DNA of 41,660 nt, from assembly GCF_002217475.1 (NCBI RefSeq), contig NZ_MUHH01000021.1, positions 1 through 41,660 of the forward strand, in the 5' to 3' direction. How positions within the stretch are numbered: position 1 is the first letter of the stretch; each line of letters opens with the position of its first letter. The position numbers and the translations under genes were made by a program. The notes beneath the pieces are model-generated. The model saw nothing but the letters and a program-made list of their open reading frames with translations, was not told where the DNA came from and did not search any database. The DNA comes from Flavobacterium tructae. GTDB lineage: Bacteria > Bacteroidota > Bacteroidia > Flavobacteriales > Flavobacteriaceae. Positions 18,661 through 27,109 of this stretch are shown here, piece by piece.

Positions 18661-19887
18661 ATGAACCACTTTAACCCGGCAGACAAAATTCAGGATTTGC
18701 AATACTTTGGTGAATTTGGCGGTGTAAATCCATCGATTTCCGATTCTTCTACTTATACTTTTCTTTCAGCCAAAACCATGTTCGATACTTTTGAAGGGAA
18801 CATGGAAGGTTGCTACTTATATTCCCGTCATTCTTCTCCAAGTAACTTGTATCTGGATCAGGCACTGGCAGCGATGGAAGGAACGGAAACCGCCAATGTT
18901 TCGGCTTCCGGAATGGGAGCTATCACTCCTACTCTTTTACAACTTTGTGGTGCGGGTGATCATATTGTTTCAAGTAGAACTATTTATGGCGGAACGTATG
19001 CCTTCCTAAAGAATTTCATTCCTCGCTTTGGAATCGAAACGAGCTTTGTCAACATTACCAAACTTGATATTGTAGAAGCAGCGATCACCTCTAAAACTAA
19101 GGTTCTATACTGTGAAACGGTTAGCAATCCATTGTTGGAAGTAGCTGATATCGCAGGCCTGGCTAAAATTGCCAAAAAACATAATCTAAAATTGGTAGTA
19201 GACAATACGTTTTCACCTTTATCGGTTTCTCCTGCAAAATTAGGGGCCGATATTGTGATTCACAGTTTAACCAAATACATAAACGGAAGCAGTGATACTG
19301 TTGGCGGTGTAACCTGTGCTTCGAAAGAGTTTATCAATTCGCTAAAAAATGTAAATTCAGGCGCCAGTATGTTATTAGGACCTACGATGGACAGTCTGCG
19401 TTCGGCTTCTGTGATGAAAAACCTTCGTACGCTTCATATTCGCATCAAGCAGCACAGTCATAATGCGCACGTTTTGGCTGACAAATTTGAGAAAGACGGT
19501 TTAAAAACGGTTTATCCGGGATTAAAAAGTCACCCAAGTCATGAATTGTACAAAACAATGATTAATCCGGAATATGGTTTTGGAGGAATGCTGACCATAG
19601 ATGTGGGATCATTGGAAAAAGCCAACGAATTAATGGAATTGATGCAAACCAGAAATTTAGGTTATCTGGCGGTGAGTTTAGGGTTTTATAAAACATTATT
19701 CAGCGCACCGGGGACTTCTACTTCAAGTGAAATTCCGTTAGAAGAACAAGCCGAAATGGGACTGACGGATGGTCTGATCCGTTTCTCTATCGGTCTGGAC
19801 AATGACATTGAACGTACCTACAAAATGATGAAAGCCTGCATGACAGAGCTTGACATCTTGCAAAATAAAACAATTCTTTATAAATAA
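18661..19887 (+). CDS. PLP-dependent Cys/Met metabolism enzyme (gamma-lyase / cystathionine gamma-synthase family)
   Basis: A 408-residue cytoplasmic enzyme of the Cys/Met PLP family, acting on sulfur amino acids. Lys205 in HSLTKYINGSSD is the PLP Schiff-base lysine, Asp181 (VVDNTFSPL) contacts the pyridine nitrogen, and Tyr109 (TIYGGTYAFL) and Tyr54/Arg56 (LYSRHSSPS) are the usual active-site residues. True methionine gamma-lyases normally have Cys two residues after the active-site Tyr (YGC); here it is Gly (YGG), so elimination from methionine is not assured. The arginine block that normally reads RxxNPT is also changed to RHSSPS. The divergent Lrp regulator supports an amino-acid catabolic role. 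The exact reaction is unresolved. Confidence 0.85.
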   Translation: MNHFNPADKIQDLQYFGEFGGVNPSISDSSTYTFLSAKTMFDTFEGNMEGCYLYSRHSSPSNLYLDQALAAMEGTETANVSASGMGAITPTLLQLCGAGDHIVSSRTIYGGTYAFLKNFIPRFGIETSFVNITKLDIVEAAITSKTKVLYCETVSNPLLEVADIAGLAKIAKKHNLKLVVDNTFSPLSVSPAKLGADIVIHSLTKYINGSSDTVGGVTCASKEFINSLKNVNSGASMLLGPTMDSLRSASVMKNLRTLHIRIKQHSHNAHVLADKFEKDGLKTVYPGLKSHPSHELYKTMINPEYGFGGMLTIDVGSLEKANELMELMQTRNLGYLAVSLGFYKTLFSAPGTSTSSEIPLEEQAEMGLTDGLIRFSIGLDNDIERTYKMMKACMTELDILQNKTILYK

Positions 19888-19913
19888 ATTTGCACGATTT
19901 TTTTTTAGTTTGT

Positions 19914-19953
19914 TTAAATCCGCTGAAGGTTTTTCTTTTGGCGGATTTTTTTT
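19914..19953 (+). terminator. Terminator after the PLP enzyme
   Basis: AAATCCGC (19916-19923) pairs with GCGGATTT (19941-19948) around a 17-base loop and is followed by a long T run. Confidence 0.75.
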
Positions 19954-20001
19954 GTTCCTGTTTAAAATGAAAAGATCATTTTACCTTATACAAAATAATA
20001 A

Positions 20002-20031
20002 AACCGTTCTGAAAACATTCTCAGAACGGCT
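20002..20031 (-). terminator. Hairpin downstream of the permease
   Basis: CCGTTCTGA (20004-20012) and TCAGAACGG (20021-20029) form a perfect 9-bp stem. Read on the minus strand it is followed by TTTTATTATTTTG, so it most likely ends the permease transcript after the tandem repeat. Confidence 0.6.
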
Positions 20032-20067
20032 TATCATCTATATTTTTTTTATTTCAATGGACGGATT

Positions 20068-20313
20068 AAAAATCTATCCCTACAACATATTTTGTTCCGA
20101 TGACGGACGGATTAAAATCCATCCCTACAATATATTTCGTTCCGATGGAACTCTTATAACGTTTAACTTGTAACGTTCTCCATGTTTAGATCAAATCCAT
20201 CTCTACAATACATTTCGTTCCGATGGCGGACGGATTAAAATCCATCCCTACAATATATTTCGTTCCGATGGAACTCTTATAACGTTTAACTTATAACATT
20301 CTCCGTGTTTAGC
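20068..20313. repeat. 123-bp tandem duplication that includes the 3' end of the permease gene
   Basis: Two copies, about 20068-20190 and 20191-20313, align at a constant offset of 123 bases. Each contains two smaller units of the type GGACGGATTAAAATCCATCC then CTACAATATATTTCGTTCCG, and ends in CTCTTATAACGTTTAACTT plus an ACGTTCTCC-like segment. The second copy ends inside the permease reading frame, and its last 28 bases encode the permease C-terminus and stop. The first copy is a non-coding duplicate. The GGAYGGATT/AATCCRTCC core is itself an imperfect palindrome. The whole region from 19888 to 20285 holds no gene. Confidence 0.8.
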
Positions 20314-22226
20314 TTGCTGTTTTTTCGGCTGAAGCCAAAATAGATACAAAGACCGATAAGCAACCAAACTGTGAAATAAATCCAGTTCCAAACACTTAAT
20401 TCAGCCATCATGTACAAACAACAGATTAGGCCTAAAAGCGGAATTAAGGATAGATTCTGTTTGAAAGCCCAAACCGTTAAACCAACCAATACCAATAAGA
20501 AGATCCACATTGGAATTTTATGTTTGAATAAACTCAGTCCGCTTTCAAATTTCGCAGTCTCTTTTATAGGTAAACCTTTTACAACCTCAACATATTTTGC
20601 TTCGTCATCCTGATACTGACTTAATAAATGCTCTAAATCGGATGTTTCTGAAGTTTTATTCTGAACGTCTATACTTTTTAAATAATTGAAAACTTTTTCA
20701 GAATCGCTTTTATCCAATGAAGTAATAATATCTGCCGGACTATTCACCTGGGTCTCATTGGTGATAAAACTCATCGTAGCTTTTTTATTGTACCCAAAGG
20801 CAAAAACTAATCCTATTATCAATAAAGCTGGCATTATATATTTTGAATTGATATAAGGCGTTTTAAACTTTCCTCTTGGAATCTCTGGCTTATTTTGCAA
20901 TACCAAAACTCCGGCACAAACTAATACAAATGCAAATAAAGTTCCGATACTGCATAAATCCGTTACCATGGTAAGATTTAAGAATAAGGCGGGTACTGCA
21001 ACCACAAAACCAGTTACGATAGTTGCATAAGATGGTGTTTTAAATTTTGGATGTACTCTGGAGAAACGCTTTGGCAACAATCCGTCACGACTCATACTCA
21101 TCCAGATACGAGGCTGTCCCATTTGAAAAACCAATAAAACGCTTGCCATCGCTACTACCGCACTTACTGCAATAATTCCGGACATCCATTTTAAATCTAA
21201 TTTTTCAAATACAAATGCTAGCGGATCACCTACATTTAATTCATTATAACGTACCATTCCGGTTAAAACCAAGGCAATGGCGATATACAAAAGCGTACAA
21301 ATAATAATCGCCCACATCATTCCGCGTGGTAAATCTCTTTGCGGATTTTTACATTCTTCCGCTGTAGTTGAAATAGCATCAAAACCAATGTAAGCGAAAA
21401 ATACCGCGGATACTCCTTTTAAAACGCCACTTACTCCATTTGGTGCAAACGGATCCCAATTAGCTGTATCTACGTAAAATATCCCAACCGCAATTACCAA
21501 AAGTACGATACAAAGTTTTACCACAACCATAATATTACTGGCATTACGGGATTCTTTCATTCCGCGGTAAATCAATGCAGTAATCAAAATGATAATTAAT
21601 AAAGCCGGAAGATCGGCAACAAAATGAAACGAGCCAAATAAAACCGGAGAACTTGTCCAGGCCGTATAAGCAGACTGCAGAGCTGGTTCTAAATTTTCAA
21701 AGGCTTTTCCACTATGCATCAAAGCTGTTGCGTTATTAAATCCGTTTGAAGCCGTTAAGTAATCCATCTGAACCCACTGCGGGAGATGAATCCCTCCACT
21801 GGCGAGAAGTCCTGTAAAATAATCACTCCACGATATCGCAACGGTTATATTTCCAACGGAATATTCCATGATCAAAGCCCAGCCAATTACCCAGGCTATA
21901 ATTTCTCCAAAAGCAACATAAGAATACGTATAAGCACTTCCTGAAACAGGCACCATTGAGGCAAATTCTGCATAGGCAAAAGCGGCAAAACTACAAGCTA
22001 CGGCTGTAAATAAAAACAAAAATATAACGGCTGGCCCACCGTCTGCACTGGCTTTTCCGATCGTACTAAAAATCCCGGCACCAACGATAGCAGCAATTCC
22101 GAAGGCAGTTAAATCTCTGGCAGTTAAGTGCTTTCCTAATGCGTTATGACCGTCCGCATCGTTTTTTGCAACCTGCTTCAGAATATCTTGTACCGTTTTC
22201 TTTCGGAATAAACCTGATAATGCCAT
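20286..22226 (-). CDS. APC-superfamily (cationic/basic-type) amino acid permease
   Basis: A 646-residue inner-membrane transporter of the amino acid-polyamine-organocation superfamily, closest in appearance to the CAT/YfnA-type permeases. It has the helix-1 signature GIAAIVGAGIFSTIGKAS, helix 2-3 FAAFAYAEFASMVPVSGSAYTYSYVAFGE, and FFAYIGFDAISTTAEECKNPQRDLPRG. Twelve to fourteen helices are evident. A soluble, charged segment of about 70 residues (about 495-570, SPADIITSLDKSDSEKVFNY and onward) separates the helix near 470-485 from the last helices, making it longer than many CAT permeases. The substrate is not readable from sequence. Its last codons lie in the 123-bp tandem repeat. Confidence 0.88.
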   Translation of the reverse strand: MALSGLFRKKTVQDILKQVAKNDADGHNALGKHLTARDLTAFGIAAIVGAGIFSTIGKASADGGPAVIFLFLFTAVACSFAAFAYAEFASMVPVSGSAYTYSYVAFGEIIAWVIGWALIMEYSVGNITVAISWSDYFTGLLASGGIHLPQWVQMDYLTASNGFNNATALMHSGKAFENLEPALQSAYTAWTSSPVLFGSFHFVADLPALLIIILITALIYRGMKESRNASNIMVVVKLCIVLLVIAVGIFYVDTANWDPFAPNGVSGVLKGVSAVFFAYIGFDAISTTAEECKNPQRDLPRGMMWAIIICTLLYIAIALVLTGMVRYNELNVGDPLAFVFEKLDLKWMSGIIAVSAVVAMASVLLVFQMGQPRIWMSMSRDGLLPKRFSRVHPKFKTPSYATIVTGFVVAVPALFLNLTMVTDLCSIGTLFAFVLVCAGVLVLQNKPEIPRGKFKTPYINSKYIMPALLIIGLVFAFGYNKKATMSFITNETQVNSPADIITSLDKSDSEKVFNYLKSIDVQNKTSETSDLEHLLSQYQDDEAKYVEVVKGLPIKETAKFESGLSLFKHKIPMWIFLLVLVGLTVWAFKQNLSLIPLLGLICCLYMMAELSVWNWIYFTVWLLIGLCIYFGFSRKNSKLNTENVIS

Positions 22227-22828
22227 ATATGATTTTGCTTTTAAAATTAATTTAATTCGGTCTTTGTGGTTTTATTTTGCAAATAATGCAAAAATTATCC
22301 TGATTTCAAATATATAAAACGATTTTGTTTTGCATCACTTTTTGCGATGAATTATTTTCACCACAGATTATAAGGATTAAACAGATTTACGTTATTTTTT
22401 CTTTTGCCACGAATTTCACGAATTAGCGCGAATTATTCTTTTTGCCACAGATTAAAAGATTAAAATGATTTAAAAAAACTATAAAAATCTTTTAATCTGT
22501 GACAAAAATCCATCGACTTTAGCTGCGTGGAAAAAATTTGTGAATTCGTGGCCAACAGTTCCTACTTTAAACAGTTTCTCAAAATACTTACCGAATTTAT
22601 TTATTCCAATCTCCAGAATCTGCAAAAAACCTTTTTTTAGCACTTCAAATACTTGACTAATTTTCTTTCGCAAATACTGCAGATTTAGCAGATTAATGCC
22701 CATTTCTTTTGTTCTAAATCATTTAATCCTCATAATCTGTGGCAAAAAGAATAGAATCTATTTTTTTTTACAAAGATTAGAAACAAAAAAATTTGCGTCA
22801 ATTCGTGAAATTCGTGGCTAACAACATT
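22227..22828. repeat. Intergenic stretch built of dispersed and inverted repeats
   Basis: These 602 bases hold no gene. They carry two recurring elements: CACAGATTAAAAGATT-type (about 22361, 22446, inverted at 22486 and 22731) and CCACGAATTTCACGAATTAG-type (about 22407, inverted at 22541 and 22800). The arms CACAGATTAAAAGATT (22446-22461) and AATCTTTTAATCTGTG (22486-22501) form a perfect 16-bp stem. A copy of the 3' end of the downstream oxidoreductase gene lies at about 22541-22594 (see findings). The 74-codon frame crossing this area is made of these repeats and was not accepted as a gene. Confidence 0.7.
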
Positions 22829-25735
22829 CTACTTCAAACAGTTTCTCAAAATACTTACCGGATGCTGTGCTTCTCTGCTTGTTCCGTCATAAATTTGGTG
22901 ACGGCAGCTGGTTCCGGCTGCAGCGATTTTTACCTCTTGGGCGGTCGCTCTTACTTTTGGGAATAGAGTATCTTCTCCCATTTGCATGCTCACCTGATAA
23001 TGCTCTTTTTCGTAACCAAATGATCCCGCCATTCCACAACAACCTGAATTGTAAATGGTAACCACATTATTCGTTGGTAAATTCAGCATAGCAAAAGTTG
23101 CTTCAACAGAACTAAGGGATTTCTGGTGACAGTGTCCGTGAATTTTAATTTCTTTCTTTTCTGCCGAAAAAGAATCAGCTGTGATCTTACCATCGATAAT
23201 TTCTCTTTTAAAGAATTCTTCTATCGTAAAAGCATTTTTAGCTACTTTTTCAGCTGCTTCTTTATTCGCTGCAAGACGCAGATATTCGTCTCGGAACGTT
23301 AATATTGCCGAAGGTTCAATTCCTATTAAAGGTGCTTTCGCAGAAACTAAATCCTTAAAAATAGCCACATTGACATCTGCAATTTTCTTGGCTTCTTCTA
23401 AGAATCCTTTGGACAAATACGTTCTTCCGCTTTCTTCATGATCGACGATTAAAACTTCGTAGCCTAATTTTGTCAATAGTTCAAAAGCATCTATACCGAT
23501 ATTAACATCGTAATAATTCGTGAACTCATCATTAAATAAATACACTTGTCCGTTAGGGAAATTATTTTGTTGTGGTTTATGATTTTCGTACCATTTTCTG
23601 AACGTCTTTTTTGCCAATAACGGAACCTGTCTTTCCGTAGCAATTCCCATGCTTTTTTTCACGAGAGACTGGTTGGAAATAAAATTCGTAATCGACGGAA
23701 ACAAACTTCCCATCTTATTCAGTTTGGCATTGTGTGCAAAGATTTTGTTTCGGGTCGAAAAACCGTTTGCTTTTTGATATTGGTATAAAAATTCTGCCTT
23801 CAAAGTGGCTACATCTACATTACTCGGACATTCGCTGGCACAGGCTTTACAGCTCACACACAATTCAAAAACTTCGTAAAGCTCTTTCTGGTCAAATTTG
23901 TTTTCTTTCTCCGAATACGTTAAATATTCGCGTAAGGCATTCGCCCTGGCACGCGTCGTTTCTTTTTCATTTTTCGTCGCGCGGTAACTCGGACACATGG
24001 CTCCTCCTGCCGATGGCAATTTTCTGCAATCACCGGAACCGTTACATTTTTCAGCGGCACGTAAAATCCCCAAACTATCCGAGAAATCCTGAAATGTCTT
24101 AATATCCGGTTCAACTCTGCCCGAAACCACACGATGATTCTCGTCCATTTTTAAGGCATTCACAATCTTACCAATATTCAAGGCTGAATTTGGGTCAAAC
24201 GCCAGCTTGATTCTTTTTAGCAATTCATAATTGGATTCACCAATCATATAAGGAATAAATTCACCACGCACGATTCCGTCGCCATGTTCTCCACTCAGAG
24301 ATCCTCTGTATTTTTTAACCAAAACGGCCACATCCGTCGCTATGGTTCTGAAAAGTTTTAAATCGGATGTTTTTTTCAAATTCAACACCGGACGCAAATG
24401 CAGTTCTCCTGCTCCGGCATGTGCGTAATAAATTGCCTCTTGTCCGTGACGCTTCATCATGGCCGAAAATTCAGCAATATAAGCCGGCAAATCGCTCAAT
24501 TCAACCGCAGTGTCTTCGATTGAATCGGCTGCTTTATTGTCACCAACGATACTTCCTAAAAGACCCAGACCGGCTTTTCTCAGTTCATTGGCTTTGTCAA
24601 TATCGTTCCCGTAAATTTTTACCCGTGCATAACCAAAATTGTTTTTTTCCAAATCAGCAATCAAAGCATCTGCCTGTTTTTCAGCATCTTCTAAAGTATG
24701 CGATGCGACTTCAAACAACATAATGGCTTTGGGCTCTCCCACCAAAAAGAAACGGTTTTTAATATGTTCCCGATTCGTTTTGGTACAATCTAAAATCGTA
24801 TCATCAATCATTTCTGCCGTGTACAAATGATGCTTCATCGCTACAACAACAGATTCTAACGATTCCTGAATCGTGTGATAATGTCCCACAACCATAATGC
24901 TGTGAGGCGGAGGCAGGTCGTCTACTTTCAGCGTCACTTCGGTTGTAAAAGCCAGCGTTCCTTCGCTCCCGCAAAGCAGTTTGCCTAAATTGATAGTAGG
25001 TTCAGTTCCACCAAACAAATCCGATTTCAGCAGAATATCAACAGCATAACCTGTATTTCTTCGGTGAATCTCGGGTTTCGGGAACTCTTTTACAATTTCT
25101 TCCTGAGTGGCAACAACAGAAAGCTCGTCGTAAATGGTTTTGTATATTTTATTTTCTAAGGTATCTCCTTTGGTTTTTTCGATAAATTCAGCCGAAGTCA
25201 GATCTTGAAATACCACTTCCGAACCGTCGCTTAAAAGAGCTTTTACCTCAGCAATTTTATCGCGTGTCACTCCATATCGAATCGAAGTTGTTCCTGAAGA
25301 GTTATTCCCCACCATACCGCCAATCATTGCCCGGTTTGATGTTGATGTAATTGGGGCAAAAAATACGCCGTGTGGTTTTAAAAATAAATTGAGTTCGTCG
25401 CGAATTACACCAGGCTGAACCGTTACGGTTTTCTTTTCGGCATTGTACGAAATAATTTTAGTAAAATGCTTCGACACATCAACCACCAATCCGTCTCCTA
25501 CTGCCTGTCCTGCCAACGAAGTTCCGGCCGTTCTTGGCGTAATCGACATCTGATGCTGTCCTGCAAATTTTATCAGCTTGGCAATATCTTCAATTGTTTT
25601 GGGGATCGCTACCGCATTGGGTTTAATTCGATACACAGAAGCATCGGTCGAATAAAGCGTTTTATGAAGATCATCATATAAAAGGGTTCCTTCTAATGAT
25701 GCTGATAATTGTTCTAACTCTTTAATTATTGACAT
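22829..25735 (-). CDS. FAD-linked oxidase with C-terminal 4Fe-4S and CCG domains (D-lactate/2-hydroxyacid dehydrogenase type)
   Basis: A 968-residue fusion. The N-terminal half is a GlcD/Dld-type FAD-linked oxidase: the PCMH FAD domain near 35-270 (ITPRTAGTSLAGQAVGDGLVVDVS, GMVGNNSSGTTSIRYGVT, LLCGSEGTLAFTTEVTL), then the C-terminal cap ending in LSGEHGDGIVRGEF and FDPNSALNIGKIV. The second half has two ferredoxin-like clusters (CNGSGDCRKL..MCPSYRAT and CVSCKACASECPSNVD) and a GlpC-like CCG region (HGHCHQKSL, NSGCCGMAGSFGYEKEHY). Members oxidise D-lactate, D-2-hydroxyglutarate or related 2-hydroxyacids and pass electrons toward the quinone pool. Which substrate applies here is not resolvable. 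It stands alone; a fragment of its 3' end is repeated downstream. Confidence 0.88.
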   Translation of the reverse strand: MSIIKELEQLSASLEGTLLYDDLHKTLYSTDASVYRIKPNAVAIPKTIEDIAKLIKFAGQHQMSITPRTAGTSLAGQAVGDGLVVDVSKHFTKIISYNAEKKTVTVQPGVIRDELNLFLKPHGVFFAPITSTSNRAMIGGMVGNNSSGTTSIRYGVTRDKIAEVKALLSDGSEVVFQDLTSAEFIEKTKGDTLENKIYKTIYDELSVVATQEEIVKEFPKPEIHRRNTGYAVDILLKSDLFGGTEPTINLGKLLCGSEGTLAFTTEVTLKVDDLPPPHSIMVVGHYHTIQESLESVVVAMKHHLYTAEMIDDTILDCTKTNREHIKNRFFLVGEPKAIMLFEVASHTLEDAEKQADALIADLEKNNFGYARVKIYGNDIDKANELRKAGLGLLGSIVGDNKAADSIEDTAVELSDLPAYIAEFSAMMKRHGQEAIYYAHAGAGELHLRPVLNLKKTSDLKLFRTIATDVAVLVKKYRGSLSGEHGDGIVRGEFIPYMIGESNYELLKRIKLAFDPNSALNIGKIVNALKMDENHRVVSGRVEPDIKTFQDFSDSLGILRAAEKCNGSGDCRKLPSAGGAMCPSYRATKNEKETTRARANALREYLTYSEKENKFDQKELYEVFELCVSCKACASECPSNVDVATLKAEFLYQYQKANGFSTRNKIFAHNAKLNKMGSLFPSITNFISNQSLVKKSMGIATERQVPLLAKKTFRKWYENHKPQQNNFPNGQVYLFNDEFTNYYDVNIGIDAFELLTKLGYEVLIVDHEESGRTYLSKGFLEEAKKIADVNVAIFKDLVSAKAPLIGIEPSAILTFRDEYLRLAANKEAAEKVAKNAFTIEEFFKREIIDGKITADSFSAEKKEIKIHGHCHQKSLSSVEATFAMLNLPTNNVVTIYNSGCCGMAGSFGYEKEHYQVSMQMGEDTLFPKVRATAQEVKIAAAGTSCRHQIYDGTSREAQHPVSILRNCLK

Positions 25736-26098
25736 TATAACTTGGTTTATAAACTAAAACGAATTCAGTGAATTACAAAAATAGTTTTTTTTGAGGTTCT
25801 AAGGTTCTTTTTTTGAGGTTCTGAGTTTCTAAGAAACTAAGGTTCTAAGTTTTTTACTTTGATTACTCCTTTTTGAATTGGAATTTGGAATTTTTGAGTT
25901 AGAATTTCACCTCAATGGTCACCCTGAGCGGAGTCGAAGGCTTATGAAACTTTGAGGTTCTAAGTTTCTAAGAGGCTAAGCTGCTAAGTTTTTTTCTTTA
26001 ACCGTGCCTTTTTGAATTGGAATTTGGAATTTTTGAGTTAGAATTTCACCCCAATGGTCACCCTGAGCGGAGTCGAAGGCTTTTTAGAAATGAAATAA
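25736..26098. repeat. 139-bp tandem duplication with GAGCGGAGTCGA elements
   Basis: The 363-base gap contains two tandem copies, about 25815-25953 and 25954-26090, aligned at a constant offset of 139. Each has a GAGGTTCTAAG/TTTCTAAG-rich part, then GAATTGGAATTTGGAATTTT, and ends in TCACCCTGAGCGGAGTCGAA. The 12-mer GAGCGGAGTCGA lies at 25926-25937 and 26065-26076. No ORF or RNA gene was seen. Confidence 0.8.
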
Positions 26099-26563
26099 CT
26101 AGTTACGATTTTCTTCTTCCAGATTCAATTTTGCACTTTTTCTTACGTTATAATACTTTATCGAAAGTGTAATAAAACTCGAAAAAGTATTAAGCAAAAT
26201 CATAGCCAAATAAAATTGAATCCACGATAAATTCTTACCAACAATTAAATCTAGTTTGGTTGAAATTATTTGTTGATGATTATAAAACTGCCAATTCTCG
26301 TAGTTTTCAAATTCATCATAGTTGCTATTGACAATTTTTAAAAGCCAAGCACTTATTATAAAAATTGCGAGCGAAACAAATACTGACACCTTATTGTTCA
26401 AATAATACAAAACGCCCGAAAATATTAAGTTTACCAAAGTGCAAAAAAACACTGTCGGTACAATTATCATTTTTAGAAATACAGAATTACCAAAAAAGGC
26501 TAGTAAAGCCACTGCTAATATTAAACTGGTTGAAATTATAAATTGTGTTCTAAACTCTTTCAT
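26099..26563 (-). CDS. Hypothetical four-helix membrane protein
   Basis: A 154-residue protein that I do not recognise. Four hydrophobic segments are visible (about 8-27, 29-51, 58-80 and 113-135). Between helices 3 and 4 lies a hydrophilic loop of about 30 residues (NSNYDEFENYENWQFYNHQQ and beyond), and the tail is charged (KSAKLNLEEENRN). It lies on the same strand as, and 58 bases downstream of, the DUF6896-like gene. The stretch is visibly more AT-rich than the metabolic genes on either side, in keeping with an accessory region. Confidence 0.6.
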   Translation of the reverse strand: MKEFRTQFIISTSLILAVALLAFFGNSVFLKMIIVPTVFFCTLVNLIFSGVLYYLNNKVSVFVSLAIFIISAWLLKIVNSNYDEFENYENWQFYNHQQIISTKLDLIVGKNLSWIQFYLAMILLNTFSSFITLSIKYYNVRKSAKLNLEEENRN

Positions 26564-26621
26564 TCATTTGATTAATTTTTACTATTAGAACTTTCGTCTT
26601 AAATAAATTATTGGTTAATAA

Positions 26622-27035
26622 TTAGGATTCCTGAAGTACCCTATATAATTTAAAAACACATCCAAAAGCAGTTCCTTCTACAATCACCCAACCTAATATT
26701 CCTTTATTTATAAGCTGATACAATTCATATTCGATATGTTCTGGACTATAATTTAATTTTTGATACTCCAGGTGCGTTCTAACAAACTCCGAAAATTTCC
26801 ATTGTGAAAACGTAATTTCATTTACCGAAATATCATAGTCATAAATAACACCATCTTTTTTGACTGTGCAGCCACTTCCGTGAAACCAATATTCAACTCC
26901 CTCGATCGCACCTTTTCTTTCAAAAAAAGTGCTCGAAAACGAACATGGATTTATATCCTTTTTATATTTCTTTTTTAATAAAGTTTCAAATGTTCTTATA
27001 AAACTGATATACTCTGCTACTATTTTTTCAATCAT
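26622..27035 (-). CDS. Probable DUF6896 protein
   Basis: A 137-residue soluble protein. The ATG at 27035 (MIEKIVAEYISFIRTFE) is preferred to an upstream TTG at 27074. The segment EGVEYWFHGSGCTVKKDGVIYDYDISV resembles the glycine-rich core of DUF6896 proteins, which are small and common in Bacteroidota accessory regions; I assign the family from memory of that pattern, not from a search. Members often sit beside toxins or other small unknown proteins, so an immunity-type role is possible but unproven. It is followed by the membrane protein at 26099-26563 on the same strand. Confidence 0.55.
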   Translation of the reverse strand: MIEKIVAEYISFIRTFETLLKKKYKKDINPCSFSSTFFERKGAIEGVEYWFHGSGCTVKKDGVIYDYDISVNEITFSQWKFSEFVRTHLEYQKLNYSPEHIEYELYQLINKGILGWVIVEGTAFGCVFKLYRVLQES

Positions 27036-27073
27036 AATTATGCCAAAATTAAATTGAAAATACGGGATTCGCA

Positions 27074-27099
27074 ACCCTCTCCCCGAGCGTGAGGGAGAG
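27074..27099. terminator. Hairpin between the XRE and DUF6896 genes
   Basis: CCCTCTCCCC and the following GAGGGAGAG form a GC-rich stem around GAGCGT. It lies just after the XRE stop codon on the minus strand, but it lacks a clear T run, so it may be a dispersed hairpin instead of a true terminator. Confidence 0.4.
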
Positions 27100-27109
27100 C
27101 AATTATGCT

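Noticed and set aside
19850..20173. A 107-codon plus-strand frame after the PLP enzyme
   Set aside because: It overlaps the end of the PLP enzyme gene, crosses its terminator and then reads into the 123-bp repeat; the sequence is not protein-like.
22479..22703. A 74-codon minus-strand frame downstream of the oxidoreductase
   Set aside because: It is made of dispersed repeats plus the copied gene tail, with no start signal or promoter.
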